From Lachnospiraceae bacterium (lineage in GTDB: Bacteria > Bacillota_A > Clostridia > Lachnospirales > Lachnospiraceae), in contig JAIKXV010000123.1 of the NCBI GenBank assembly GCA_024683935.1, positions 70,997-134,996 of the forward strand: DNA of 64,000 bases, read 5' to 3'. Below, piece by piece: positions 52,504-61,004 of this stretch; the stretch's first letter is position 1, and each line of letters begins with the position of its first letter. Both the position numbers and the translations under genes were made by a program. Below the pieces are notes generated by a model. It had not been told where the DNA came from. It made no database searches and was given only the letters and a program-made list of their open reading frames with translations.

Positions 52504-54565
52504 CTGCTTTCCTGAGTTTAGCGTTTGCAGTATCAAATCTCGCCTTGTACTTAAGGGAAGAGCCGTCTCCGTACATCTCTATCGACAGGTCGTCAAGATC
52601 CGTGCTTACCAGTCCGAGATGTGTGAAGCCCTTCGCTATCGGAAGTATATCACCGTTTCCGAGAGGCTGTCCGTCCTTTGTAAGTATGCGGTAGCTCTGT
52701 ATGCCTTCGCCGTTATCCGGCTTCAGGGTTATCGTGGTAAGTCCGGTAACCTGGCTGGTGGTCACATCATAGGTGCCGACAACACCGGTCTCGTCCTTAT
52801 TCACATCCCTCTTCGTGGTTATGTTCAGAACTCCCGATTCCACACCGGGATCGATCTTGCAGTCATCCACGAATTCTTCGCCGTTATAGAGACGGATCTT
52901 TACTTCATCCACCTTGTCCTTTGAAAGGGCGAGGTGCCTCAAAGGCTTGTCTATGGCGGTTCTCTCGCCTATCAGTTTGTTATCGCACCAGAGTTCGTAA
53001 TCCGTTATCGGTGTCGGGAAGTCCTCCGGAATATAGATACTGAGCTCAAAGAGCTCTCTCTGGATAATGGACTTCAGGTAGTACATGGCGTCCTTGCTGT
53101 CCTTCTGAACGTAGCTCTCTCCGACTACAGCTGTCTGGAGATCCGCGTCCGTTCCGGAAAGAAGTGCGCTTATTCCTCCGCAGGTCTGCCTGTCAAAGGA
53201 ATAGAGGGTGGTGGTATAGAGCTTCATCGTATCGAGAAGGCTGTTCTGCAGATCCTCGTACGCCTCCTGCTCCGTATCGTACTCCTCCTGGGTCATCTGG
53301 CCCTGACGGTTCTTCACCGCATAGACCTTCATGTCCTTTTCCTTCTGGTCAATGTCCTTTAAGTACTGCTGGTAGGAATTCTTTATCGAAATATAGTTAT
53401 TAAAGCTGTCTTCTATACCCTGATCCAGCTCTTCCTTTGCAGCTTCCGCATCCTTCCTGGCCGCCACATAATCAAGGACGTTCTGGTAGAGGACATAGGG
53501 GTCATCCTCTATATATCTGGTACCGTCGAGGGAGCCCTTGAACCAGAGCCTCGGGATCTTTATGAAAAGTATCCTTTTCTTTCCCTCCCAGTAGCTGTCT
53601 ATCTTGTCAAGGAAGGACTTGTAGCTCTTCTTAAAGGCTTTGGAGCTGACATCCTGTCCGTTTAATGCCGCATTCACGTATCCGGATATCATATTGATAT
53701 CGCCGCCGTACCAGTTCTGCATCAGGCTGTAATTCGTCTGCAGCTCCATCTTCGCGGTGGTGGCTGCCATGCAGGCCTCGTAGTAGGTCTCGTCCCTGTC
53801 CTCGGTATAGGTCTTCAGGGCATCCAGTGAGGAACGGTCGATAACCGCTTCCACAAAGGGTTTCTCGAATTTATATCCTGTAGTGACATCGATCCCTAAA
53901 GTCTTCGACATCTTTTTAAGCTTCGCTTCCAGATTCCGTCTGTCGCTTGCTATCTTATTTTTAAGCGTGTCCGCCTTTTTCTGCTGTCTGTCTATATCCG
54001 ACTGGTTCGCTTCGCCGAGCTTCAGCCTCGCCTTGTTATGGGCTATGCCCTTTTCCAGATCCTCGAGCCTCTTGCCGCTGAAAGCCAGGTTCTCCTGGAG
54101 GGAAACTATCTCGGTAAAGAGGTTATTCACACTTTCATTTACCGAAAATACCGTATCCTGCATCTTGTGCTGGGCTACATTTATCTCCGATGCGAGCTTT
54201 ACCGGCTTGAACTGGAATTCCGAAGCCTCCGCAAAGTTCGGCTTGGTCGGAAACTTAAAGGAGAGAAGCGGTGACCAGCGGAAGGTGGACATATTCTTCT
54301 GCTTTAAGTTCAGTCCCTTTATCGCACTGTCCCTGGCTGCCTGCTTGGAATATACGGAGTTCTCCGCAGATTCGTAGGCAGAGCTGTTTTCCAGCGCCAG
54401 CTTCCGGCAGTCCTTCATTTTAAGGACCTTATCTGCCGCAAAGGCCGGACTCACGGAAGAAAGGACTGTCGTTACCGTTATTCCAAAAGCTATCGACAGC
54501 GCCTGAAGCCTTCTTATGATCTTTTTATGCGGCGTCGTCGTCAGCGCCACTGTCCATGATCTCAT
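52496..54565 (-). CDS. TolC-like (outer-membrane-efflux-protein fold) secreted protein
   Basis: About 689 residues. The start is uncertain: ATG at 54565 has no clear ribosome site, and an earlier ATG at 54601 is also possible. A signal peptide (KKIIRRLQALSIAFG, later SSVSPAFA) precedes a TolC-like helical pair: DCRKLALENSSAYESAENSV and VNNLFTEIVSLQENLAFSGK, then KARLKLGEANQSDIDRQQKK, and a second repeat further on (EAAKEELDQGIEDSFNNYIS). Beta-barrel strands are not obvious. The C-terminal 200 residues are strand-rich and may be Ig-like. The 5' end overlaps the MORN gene by about 40 bases. In a cell without an outer membrane such a protein could form a trans-wall channel. Confidence 0.7.
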   Translation of the reverse strand: MRSWTVALTTTPHKKIIRRLQALSIAFGITVTTVLSSVSPAFAADKVLKMKDCRKLALENSSAYESAENSVYSKQAARDSAIKGLNLKQKNMSTFRWSPLLSFKFPTKPNFAEASEFQFKPVKLASEINVAQHKMQDTVFSVNESVNNLFTEIVSLQENLAFSGKRLEDLEKGIAHNKARLKLGEANQSDIDRQQKKADTLKNKIASDRRNLEAKLKKMSKTLGIDVTTGYKFEKPFVEAVIDRSSLDALKTYTEDRDETYYEACMAATTAKMELQTNYSLMQNWYGGDINMISGYVNAALNGQDVSSKAFKKSYKSFLDKIDSYWEGKKRILFIKIPRLWFKGSLDGTRYIEDDPYVLYQNVLDYVAARKDAEAAKEELDQGIEDSFNNYISIKNSYQQYLKDIDQKEKDMKVYAVKNRQGQMTQEEYDTEQEAYEDLQNSLLDTMKLYTTTLYSFDRQTCGGISALLSGTDADLQTAVVGESYVQKDSKDAMYYLKSIIQRELFELSIYIPEDFPTPITDYELWCDNKLIGERTAIDKPLRHLALSKDKVDEVKIRLYNGEEFVDDCKIDPGVESGVLNITTKRDVNKDETGVVGTYDVTTSQVTGLTTITLKPDNGEGIQSYRILTKDGQPLGNGDILPIAKGFTHLGLVSTDLDDLSIEMYGDGSSLKYKARFDTANAKLRKADE

Positions 54566-55778
54566 AAAATTCGAAGTGTCCGCCCTTTTGATTGCATACA
54601 AAGGAGTACACCAGATCTCCTTTATTGAATGTATATATATATACGTTGTAGGTATCGTCTATGGCATTTATTATGATGTCATCGGAATAGTTTTCCGTGG
54701 TATCCATCTTTACCCTGCCGTTAAGGGTATGTCTGCTGTTATTCAGGATATTTATAGCCACTGCCTCCGGCATGATGACCGCGGAATTTCCCTCATAAAC
54801 CGGCTCTCCGAAGATGGACTTCAGTTCGCTTATCTCGTCCGCGCTCTTCTCACCGGTACGGAACTCGTCGGAAAGAATGTAAACCGCCTGAACCTTCTCG
54901 GAATCATCCGATGCACCGCCGTCGCTTGACGCATAGTAAAGCGCATTGATGTCATTCATCAGTACCGCAAAATCGGTGCCTATATTTTCATTCTCCTCAT
55001 AGAGAACCTGTTTTCCCATATACATGGAGCGTACTTCCTCGGCTGTCTTTCCGAGAAGCGAGCTGTACACTATGTTGTCGCTCGCAAAGCTGCCCGCAAA
55101 AATGGTATTGCCGCCGCTGTCATAGAGCTTTCCTTCGCCGTCCTTTAAACCGCCGAAAAAGCCCCCCTCATATTCCTCGGTGCCGTCCTCCCTGTAGAGG
55201 ATGCCGTTGCCCTGATAGCGGTTTTCGTGGAATTCGCCGTTATAGTGCATAACGCCGTTATCAAAGTACTGGGTGCCGTTTCCCTCATAGCAGTTCTTTT
55301 CGAAGGTCCCGGAATAAAGGGTCACGCCGTCGGGATTGTAGAGCACCCCGTCTCCCGTCACATAGCCGTCCTTTACAGCTCCCTCATAGGCCACATAGCC
55401 TGATTTCGCCTTGATCCGGACCCTGTTGGAAGCAAGGCGGAGAAGAACGGAATCGTAATTATAGGTACGCAGGCCCCCGGTATTCGTAAGGGACGAAAAG
55501 ATCGTCGAAGTGGCTCCTATATACCAGATCGACAATACTCCGATAATGATGATCGCGGCGTAGGCCAGCTTCTTGCTGACCATCCACCCGAAAACGGTAA
55601 AATAATCATTCTTGTGCTTTGGCCTGACATCTAAGAGACCAAAGAAGAAATCCCTTATACCGCCGATTATACGGGTACGGATAAAATTCCAGCTGGTCCA
55701 TAGTTTTACCTTTGAAACTATGGCCGCAAATCTGGATTTTATGGTCGAAAATAATACGCTAAAGAGATTCTCTCCCAA
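54525..55778 (-). CDS. Membrane protein with extracellular MORN repeats
   Basis: 417 residues. A basic cytoplasmic N-terminus of about 70 residues, one membrane helix (about 73-93), then a run of about five MORN-type repeats (VAYEGAVKDGYVTGDGVLYN, LYSGTFEKNCYEGNGTQYFD, HYNGEFHENRYQGNGILYRE, EYEGGFFGGLKDGEGKLYD). The C-terminal part is an unrecognised alpha/beta domain of about 170 residues. MORN sheets bind lipids or proteins and act as scaffolds. Its position between the receptor-like gene and the TolC-like gene suggests part of an envelope assembly. Confidence 0.8.
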   Translation of the reverse strand: MGENLFSVLFSTIKSRFAAIVSKVKLWTSWNFIRTRIIGGIRDFFFGLLDVRPKHKNDYFTVFGWMVSKKLAYAAIIIIGVLSIWYIGATSTIFSSLTNTGGLRTYNYDSVLLRLASNRVRIKAKSGYVAYEGAVKDGYVTGDGVLYNPDGVTLYSGTFEKNCYEGNGTQYFDNGVMHYNGEFHENRYQGNGILYREDGTEEYEGGFFGGLKDGEGKLYDSGGNTIFAGSFASDNIVYSSLLGKTAEEVRSMYMGKQVLYEENENIGTDFAVLMNDINALYYASSDGGASDDSEKVQAVYILSDEFRTGEKSADEISELKSIFGEPVYEGNSAVIMPEAVAINILNNSRHTLNGRVKMDTTENYSDDIIINAIDDTYNVYIYTFNKGDLVYSFVCNQKGGHFEFYEIMDSGADDDAA

Positions 55779-55791
55779 TTACTGTTACCTC

Positions 55792-58245
55792 TTAATCGCT
55801 TATTCTGATACTTCCGGATGATTCCATATCGCCATCTCCGTTAAGGTATCTCTCACATTCGAAGAGATACCATCTCGCCATCTGGTCGTCAGGGCAGTCC
55901 CTTAATACCTCGGAGAAATTGTTCCTGGCAAGATAGAAATCCTTTGAATAGAAGAGACCAAGGGTCTCCTCGAACTTGTGCCGGTTCGAGATCTTCAGCT
56001 GTCTCTGTTTTGCATCGCAGGCATCCAGCACTTCGTAGAGCTTCAGCTCCCTCTCTCCGTCCGGGATGATAAAGCCGATATAACGTCTCTCACCCACGTT
56101 CTCACGCTTAATGACATCCTCGGTCACTACCAGAGGAAGCCTCATATCCTGGAACCATTCGGCGTATGCTTCCATCTCTCTGGAATGGGGAGAAGTAAGG
56201 AAGACAAGGCTCTGGGTATTTACACCGACTACGCCGTACATGAATTTATCATAGTAGAGGAATACGGAGATAAAGCCCGAATCCTCGTCAGAAGCATTCC
56301 TGTGCAGGAACTGGGTGGTCTGGGAAGCGACCATCCTGCTCTCCTTTAGGAAGAGGAACTGGAGTATGGATAAGGAGCTGTCCTCGGATACCAGGATACC
56401 GTCCTCCCTGTCCGTAAACTGGCTCATGTAGGATACGATATTCTTTAAGCTGTTTATCCTCTTCTCCCCGTAGCCGGTCCTCTCGGTGGATACCAGCATC
56501 AGGGTTCCTTCCGTATTCGTAACGTCTCCGTTATTCACATCAAAGATGGATTCCCGGCCCATGATCGTCTCGATATTCTTCGGGGCGAAGCGGTAATAGC
56601 CTTCAAAAATCCGGTACTTATCGTAATTTATCTCCTCCATCTTTTTCTTCAGCTCGCCGAGGGAAGCCCACATGGCCTTCATATCCTCAGCGGGAGTCCT
56701 CGGGAAATTGATCCTGTTCCGTCCCAGGGCCACATCCCTCATAGCCGTCTCAAATTCACGGAGATCCATGTTCTGTATGAACATTACAAAGGCCACTAAA
56801 ATGGTTCCGAGAAGGAAGGTGATCAGGAATATCACGAGAACCCATAAGGAATCAGCCCATATTCCCGCATAATACTTGCCCGAAATATAGACGCCGACAA
56901 GGGCGTACTTCGCTGCGGGATTGCCTCCTGTGACTCCCACTGCTTCCAGCATGAAATCATCATATTCGGCATCATTTGATGCATCTCTCGGATCCCGGCT
57001 CAAAGTATTCCGAAGCTCCGTCATTCCCCTGCCGTGGGCAAAGGCAGCGTCGGTAAAATTGCAGCCCTCATAGGAAGTCATGATCATGCCGTCCTTCAGG
57101 CGCATGATAAAGATATCCTCAAAGAAGCCCTTGTTCTTGCCGTTATCCATAAAGGTCTTCAGCTCATTAAGGAGCTGGCCGTACTCATCGCTCCGTAGGT
57201 AATCCTTGCTCTCCATTCCGTATCTGTCCAGGTCTCCGAGTTCATTCAGCTCATAGTCCACGACAAGAGCGGCATATCTCGCATTCTCCTTCTTTGCGAT
57301 GCTGCTGTAGTGATTGCTGATAAAGTAGAAACCGGATGCCAGTATGATAAATAAAACCACCTCTGTTACGAAGAAAACATATACCATCCTGTTCCTTCGC
57401 TGCAGGGCAATGTGGATCGCCGCAAGTACAGCAAGCCATATCAAAAGTCCTATGAGCCACCAGGAAATATACTTGCTGTAGAGGACCATATTCTGTGCCA
57501 GAGTAAAGTGTATCTGGCTGACAGCATTTCTTATCCTGGAATCGGGAAGGAAACGTCCTGTGGGAACCTCCCTGTCCGTCAACACCTCAAGTACGCCTTC
57601 CTCATAAAATGCTCTGGTATAGAAGCTTCCGCCGTTATTATCCCTGTAAAGGAAGACCTCCGGCTCCTCTAACTTCTCATTTTCATGTTCCTCGCCGACT
57701 CCGGGAAGAGTCAGGTTTGCGGTAACCGGCTGGATGGATTCCGCTTCCCTGGTATATACATTTACGTCGCGTCCGCCTACCTCTATCGTCGTGATATAGA
57801 CTATCCCGTTCTCACAGGACATGGATACGACGGACTCCAGATAGTTTATCGTGAAATGATCGCCGACACCCGTAACCTTCAGATCCGGGGTCATCTTTAC
57901 CAGTCTGTAGCAGACATGGGGTTCATCATCATTGATTAAGGTAACGGTACCGTACAGGGCATAGACATATCCGTCGGCAATGGTGACCGCGCTGATCCTC
58001 TTCTCTCCCACACCGTTGGAATCCGTCATATACTTTATGCTTCCATCGCTGTTAATGAGATAGAGATGTCCGCTGCCATCCCAGTTTTCTCCGAAGTAGA
58101 TACCGTTATTCGTGACCACCGCCGGGCTGTCATAGGTGTACTGGGGTTCGTGCTTCAGATTGGTAATGCCGTTAGACAGGAACACAAGCGAAACAAGTAC
58201 GCTTATGATACATACACATGCAATTATTCTGGCTCTTAAATTCAT
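55792..58245 (-). CDS. Membrane receptor with propeller-like domain, dead adenylate-cyclase-like domain and TPR
   Basis: 817 residues. TM1 7-24; an extracellular strand-repeat (beta-propeller-like) domain about 35-240; TM2 258-281; TM3 288-309; an extracellular domain 310-465; TM4 468-490; HAMP-like and coiled linker 491-545; a class III cyclase-like domain about 550-745; TPR-like C-terminus 757-801. RFAPKNIETIMGRESIFDVN matches the start of cyclase domains, but the metal-binding FSDIRDFT position reads LMLVSTERTG and the second Asp motif is also lost. The TPR end (FYSKDFYLARNNFSEVLRDC) is also usual for cyclases. It is probably a signal-transducing pseudo-enzyme. Confidence 0.72.
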   Translation of the reverse strand: MNLRARIIACVCIISVLVSLVFLSNGITNLKHEPQYTYDSPAVVTNNGIYFGENWDGSGHLYLINSDGSIKYMTDSNGVGEKRISAVTIADGYVYALYGTVTLINDDEPHVCYRLVKMTPDLKVTGVGDHFTINYLESVVSMSCENGIVYITTIEVGGRDVNVYTREAESIQPVTANLTLPGVGEEHENEKLEEPEVFLYRDNNGGSFYTRAFYEEGVLEVLTDREVPTGRFLPDSRIRNAVSQIHFTLAQNMVLYSKYISWWLIGLLIWLAVLAAIHIALQRRNRMVYVFFVTEVVLFIILASGFYFISNHYSSIAKKENARYAALVVDYELNELGDLDRYGMESKDYLRSDEYGQLLNELKTFMDNGKNKGFFEDIFIMRLKDGMIMTSYEGCNFTDAAFAHGRGMTELRNTLSRDPRDASNDAEYDDFMLEAVGVTGGNPAAKYALVGVYISGKYYAGIWADSLWVLVIFLITFLLGTILVAFVMFIQNMDLREFETAMRDVALGRNRINFPRTPAEDMKAMWASLGELKKKMEEINYDKYRIFEGYYRFAPKNIETIMGRESIFDVNNGDVTNTEGTLMLVSTERTGYGEKRINSLKNIVSYMSQFTDREDGILVSEDSSLSILQFLFLKESRMVASQTTQFLHRNASDEDSGFISVFLYYDKFMYGVVGVNTQSLVFLTSPHSREMEAYAEWFQDMRLPLVVTEDVIKRENVGERRYIGFIIPDGERELKLYEVLDACDAKQRQLKISNRHKFEETLGLFYSKDFYLARNNFSEVLRDCPDDQMARWYLFECERYLNGDGDMESSGSIRISD

Positions 58246-59087
58246 TTATTGAGCGACTCCGTTCCGATAGTTTTAAAGCTGTTAAAAAATATCCGTAAGA
58301 AAGGTATATCTCCGAGTACCAGATGGGAGAAAAGCAGGATAAGGGCTATTATCATAAGTATCAGGCATACCCAGAAAAGTATCCCGAAGAGCCTGTCCAT
58401 ATTTCTGTAGAAAAAGCTCTTTATCCGGGTAATGATGCTTCTCTTCCCCGTGGGGGTGGAGACTATCATCAGATCCCTGTATATCTCAGTAAATCTGGAA
58501 TAGCTCCGGTTATCCACCTTCTTTGACAGGAGAATGTAGCTGATATTCTTCTCAGTGGACTTGGAGGAAAGAATATCCAGCAGGATCTTTGCGCAGTCCG
58601 TAGCGCAGTCCCGCTCCGTCTTCGTCCGGTCAAGCTCCGCAAGGTCGATATCGTAGCTTAAATATACGCTGTCATCCTTGGAAAGATGTATCCTTCTCTG
58701 GCTGATAATGAGATAAAGAAGGGCCGGAGGCAGATAGGACGATATGCATGAGAGTATCAGATTTATGCAGACTGTCTCACAGCGCTGAAGGGTATATGCT
58801 TCTCCCACAAAAAAGCGTTCCAGCTCCCTGTCATTCCTGTACGGGAAAACAAGGCAGAGATCCTGCCCGAAGGTAAATGCTTCTACAAGCGGGCTTTCCT
58901 CTCTCCCCTTCCAGAGCCTGAAGATCTCCATCAGGTCCTTTACGGCATCATGATCCCTGACCAGCAGAATGGTATAACGGCCTGCACTTTCGTCCCTGCT
59001 GTCAACAGCGATGTAGCAGTCGTTTACCTTTCCGCTCCTGATCGTGGATATGACTTCATAACTGTTTTCCCTGGAGCTGATTATCAT
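58242..59087 (-). CDS. C-terminally membrane-anchored protein, pseudokinase candidate
   Basis: 281 residues. A cytoplasmic domain of about 230 residues precedes one strong membrane helix (233-257) and a short tail. The order of elements SYEVISTIRSGKVNDCYIAV (glycine-loop-like), TILLVRD, hinge-like CLVFPYRNDRELERFF and late LSYDIDLAEL recalls a protein-kinase fold, but no HRD and no DFG are present. Pseudokinase is my best reading, at low certainty. It overlaps both neighbours by four bases, so it is made in step with the receptor-like protein. Confidence 0.55.
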   Translation of the reverse strand: MIISSRENSYEVISTIRSGKVNDCYIAVDSRDESAGRYTILLVRDHDAVKDLMEIFRLWKGREESPLVEAFTFGQDLCLVFPYRNDRELERFFVGEAYTLQRCETVCINLILSCISSYLPPALLYLIISQRRIHLSKDDSVYLSYDIDLAELDRTKTERDCATDCAKILLDILSSKSTEKNISYILLSKKVDNRSYSRFTEIYRDLMIVSTPTGKRSIITRIKSFFYRNMDRLFGILFWVCLILMIIALILLFSHLVLGDIPFLRIFFNSFKTIGTESLNK

Positions 59088-60940
59088 TTACTGTCGCCGC
59101 TGCCCCTTTCGCTTTCTGCGCCTGCCGTCTCATGAACCGGCTCTCTGCCGGGGTCGTCAAGCATCTTCTTTTTAACTATTGCATAAGCATAGGTGCAGAT
59201 AACGGGCATATCAGTACAGTATATCCGTATCTCGTAAACTCCCTCTTTGGAAGGAGCTGTGTATATTCCGTCAGAACTGATCTCGCCGGATCCGGGATTG
59301 GTGAGCTCGTATGTAATGCTGCAGGCCTTCATGTTATTGAACCTGACTCCGAAGAAGTGGCTCTCCTTGGTTCCCATAATAACGGTAGGCGTATCAACAG
59401 AAATGCTCCTGTCGTAGTAGTCCTCGGTGATCTCCATATCATTGCCGGAAGGGAAGCGAATCGCTACCCATCTGAAGGAGAGCACGAGATAATCCACGTT
59501 CCGGAGGAGCCTCGCAGCAACGACAAAGCTTCCTTTCTCGCTCAATACCTTTACGCCGGTTTCCACATCGGCGAAGATATTATTCCTCTGGCTGAAAAGA
59601 CCGGGATTTCCGTAGATAACACTCTTCTGATTGGCGCCCATCTCAGGGTCGTCGGATACATAGTCATATCCAATCTGAACAAATACGTTTCCGGGTCCGA
59701 GACCATGGGCGATCTCTCCGGAATATCTGATGTCGCCTTCTCTCGCATTGCGTCCGAGGGGCACTTCCAGGGTGCCGGAGGCGATATTGGTGAATTCACT
59801 TTTCTTTGCACCGGGAGCAGCCTCAGTCTTTACCGGAGCCACTTCCTTCTGCTTCTTCAGATCCACATCCTTTTCATAGTAGGAAAGGTAATCATTTCTC
59901 ATTACCTCCTGGGCGGGGGTCAGGATGTATTTCTTGGCAGCCGATTCATTGATGCTTTCAATAATGCAGTTACCGGTGCTGCGCACCAACTTTATGTCGG
60001 CAAGGCTGATGGCCTCGTCGGTATTCTCGAGGTTACGCATCTCGAGATTAATGCGTCCTGCTTCACGTCCCACAAGTTCCAGGGGGGAGATCTTGCCGAG
60101 ACGTACACGGAGTGCAAAGTGGGTGGATGAAATGATGGCGTTTCCGTCTTCAAAGGCAGAGGCAGAGCCGCTCCGGAGGATCAGCTCGCTCTCATCCATA
60201 TCATTATCCAAAACCCTTACCCAGTACTCCTGCTTATAGGTTTCTCCTTCGTTGAGGGCCAGATCCTCTACACCTATCTCCAGCTCGTTTTCACCCTCAG
60301 CCGTATTGAAGGCCGGGATCTCCAGTATTCCGCGGCAGCTTAAGCGCACATCCGCATCGCTCACCTTTTTGATCACAAGGACGATCTTTACGTTCTTTCC
60401 CTTGCAGACATTGGCGGGCATCACAACATCGCCGGAAAAGTTCTCGCTCTTAAACAGGGCTTCCCTTGTAAGGAACTCGGTATCCGGATCATAGATCCCC
60501 GCATCCTCGTCCTTTTCCGTAAGGAAAAGCTCGTATCCTTCGGATATCCTGTTGTACTCGTATTCCTTCTCATCCTCTTTATGATTTACGGAGTAGACGC
60601 TGTGAACATCCTGCTCCTTATAGCGTATCTTTAAGGTGCAGACATCTCCTTCGATCTTGTCGAAACCGTCTATCGCGGATATCTTCTTTACGACAGAGGT
60701 ATCAAGGATTATCTCCCTTCCCGTGCCGTCTATTGCGACTCCGCTCTCTATCAGTACGGAAATATCATCCAGACTGAAAACTCCCATTCCGCAGACCACG
60801 CCGGAGCCGAACATCAGTCCGTTTAAGAACCGGTCCTTATTAATGTGGTAATTCTGCTCCGCCTGGAAATCGGCGCTGGTCAAAAGCTTTCCCGGATAGT
60901 AACGGTTTCTTTCGAATGGATATAACTGGCTGTTACTCAT
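59084..60940 (-). CDS. CIS-associated protein with N-terminal RYYPGKLLT signature
   Basis: 618 residues from the ATG at 60940, which has GGGGGA six bases upstream. The N-terminus NRYYPGKLLTSADFQAEQNY then NGLMFGSGVVCGMGVFSLDD is a signature I recall from proteins encoded in CIS and phage-tail-like clusters. Its role is unknown to me. The middle is strand-rich; the last 130 residues include an Ig-like domain (ISSDGIYTAPSKEGVYEIRI). No signal peptide. It is the first gene of the compact CIS run and might be a fibre-like or surface component of the particle. Confidence 0.6.
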   Translation of the reverse strand: MSNSQLYPFERNRYYPGKLLTSADFQAEQNYHINKDRFLNGLMFGSGVVCGMGVFSLDDISVLIESGVAIDGTGREIILDTSVVKKISAIDGFDKIEGDVCTLKIRYKEQDVHSVYSVNHKEDEKEYEYNRISEGYELFLTEKDEDAGIYDPDTEFLTREALFKSENFSGDVVMPANVCKGKNVKIVLVIKKVSDADVRLSCRGILEIPAFNTAEGENELEIGVEDLALNEGETYKQEYWVRVLDNDMDESELILRSGSASAFEDGNAIISSTHFALRVRLGKISPLELVGREAGRINLEMRNLENTDEAISLADIKLVRSTGNCIIESINESAAKKYILTPAQEVMRNDYLSYYEKDVDLKKQKEVAPVKTEAAPGAKKSEFTNIASGTLEVPLGRNAREGDIRYSGEIAHGLGPGNVFVQIGYDYVSDDPEMGANQKSVIYGNPGLFSQRNNIFADVETGVKVLSEKGSFVVAARLLRNVDYLVLSFRWVAIRFPSGNDMEITEDYYDRSISVDTPTVIMGTKESHFFGVRFNNMKACSITYELTNPGSGEISSDGIYTAPSKEGVYEIRIYCTDMPVICTYAYAIVKKKMLDDPGREPVHETAGAESERGSGDSK

Positions 60941-60984
60941 TGTTTCCCCCATGTTGAATTGATTGTGAACAAACTGCTTTTACT

Positions 60985-61004
60985 ATTATACTACAAAACG
61001 TTTT
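60985..61004 (-). promoter_or_regulatory. Candidate promoter and AAAACGTTTT palindrome before the CIS operon
   Basis: On the minus strand a consensus TATAAT lies at 60985-60990, about 45 bases before the 59084-60940 start codon. The perfect palindrome AAAACGTTTT (60995-61004) lies immediately upstream and overlaps the stop of the preceding gene. No good -35 is present, so activation by a regulator is possible. Candidate only. Confidence 0.4.

Noticed and set aside
24288..60940. Prophage or stand-alone tailocin
   Set aside because: No capsid, portal, terminase, integrase, holin or lysin gene is visible. The DUF4255 terminator, CIS AAA+ ATPases and many envelope proteins are interleaved with the tail genes on one strand with four-base overlaps.
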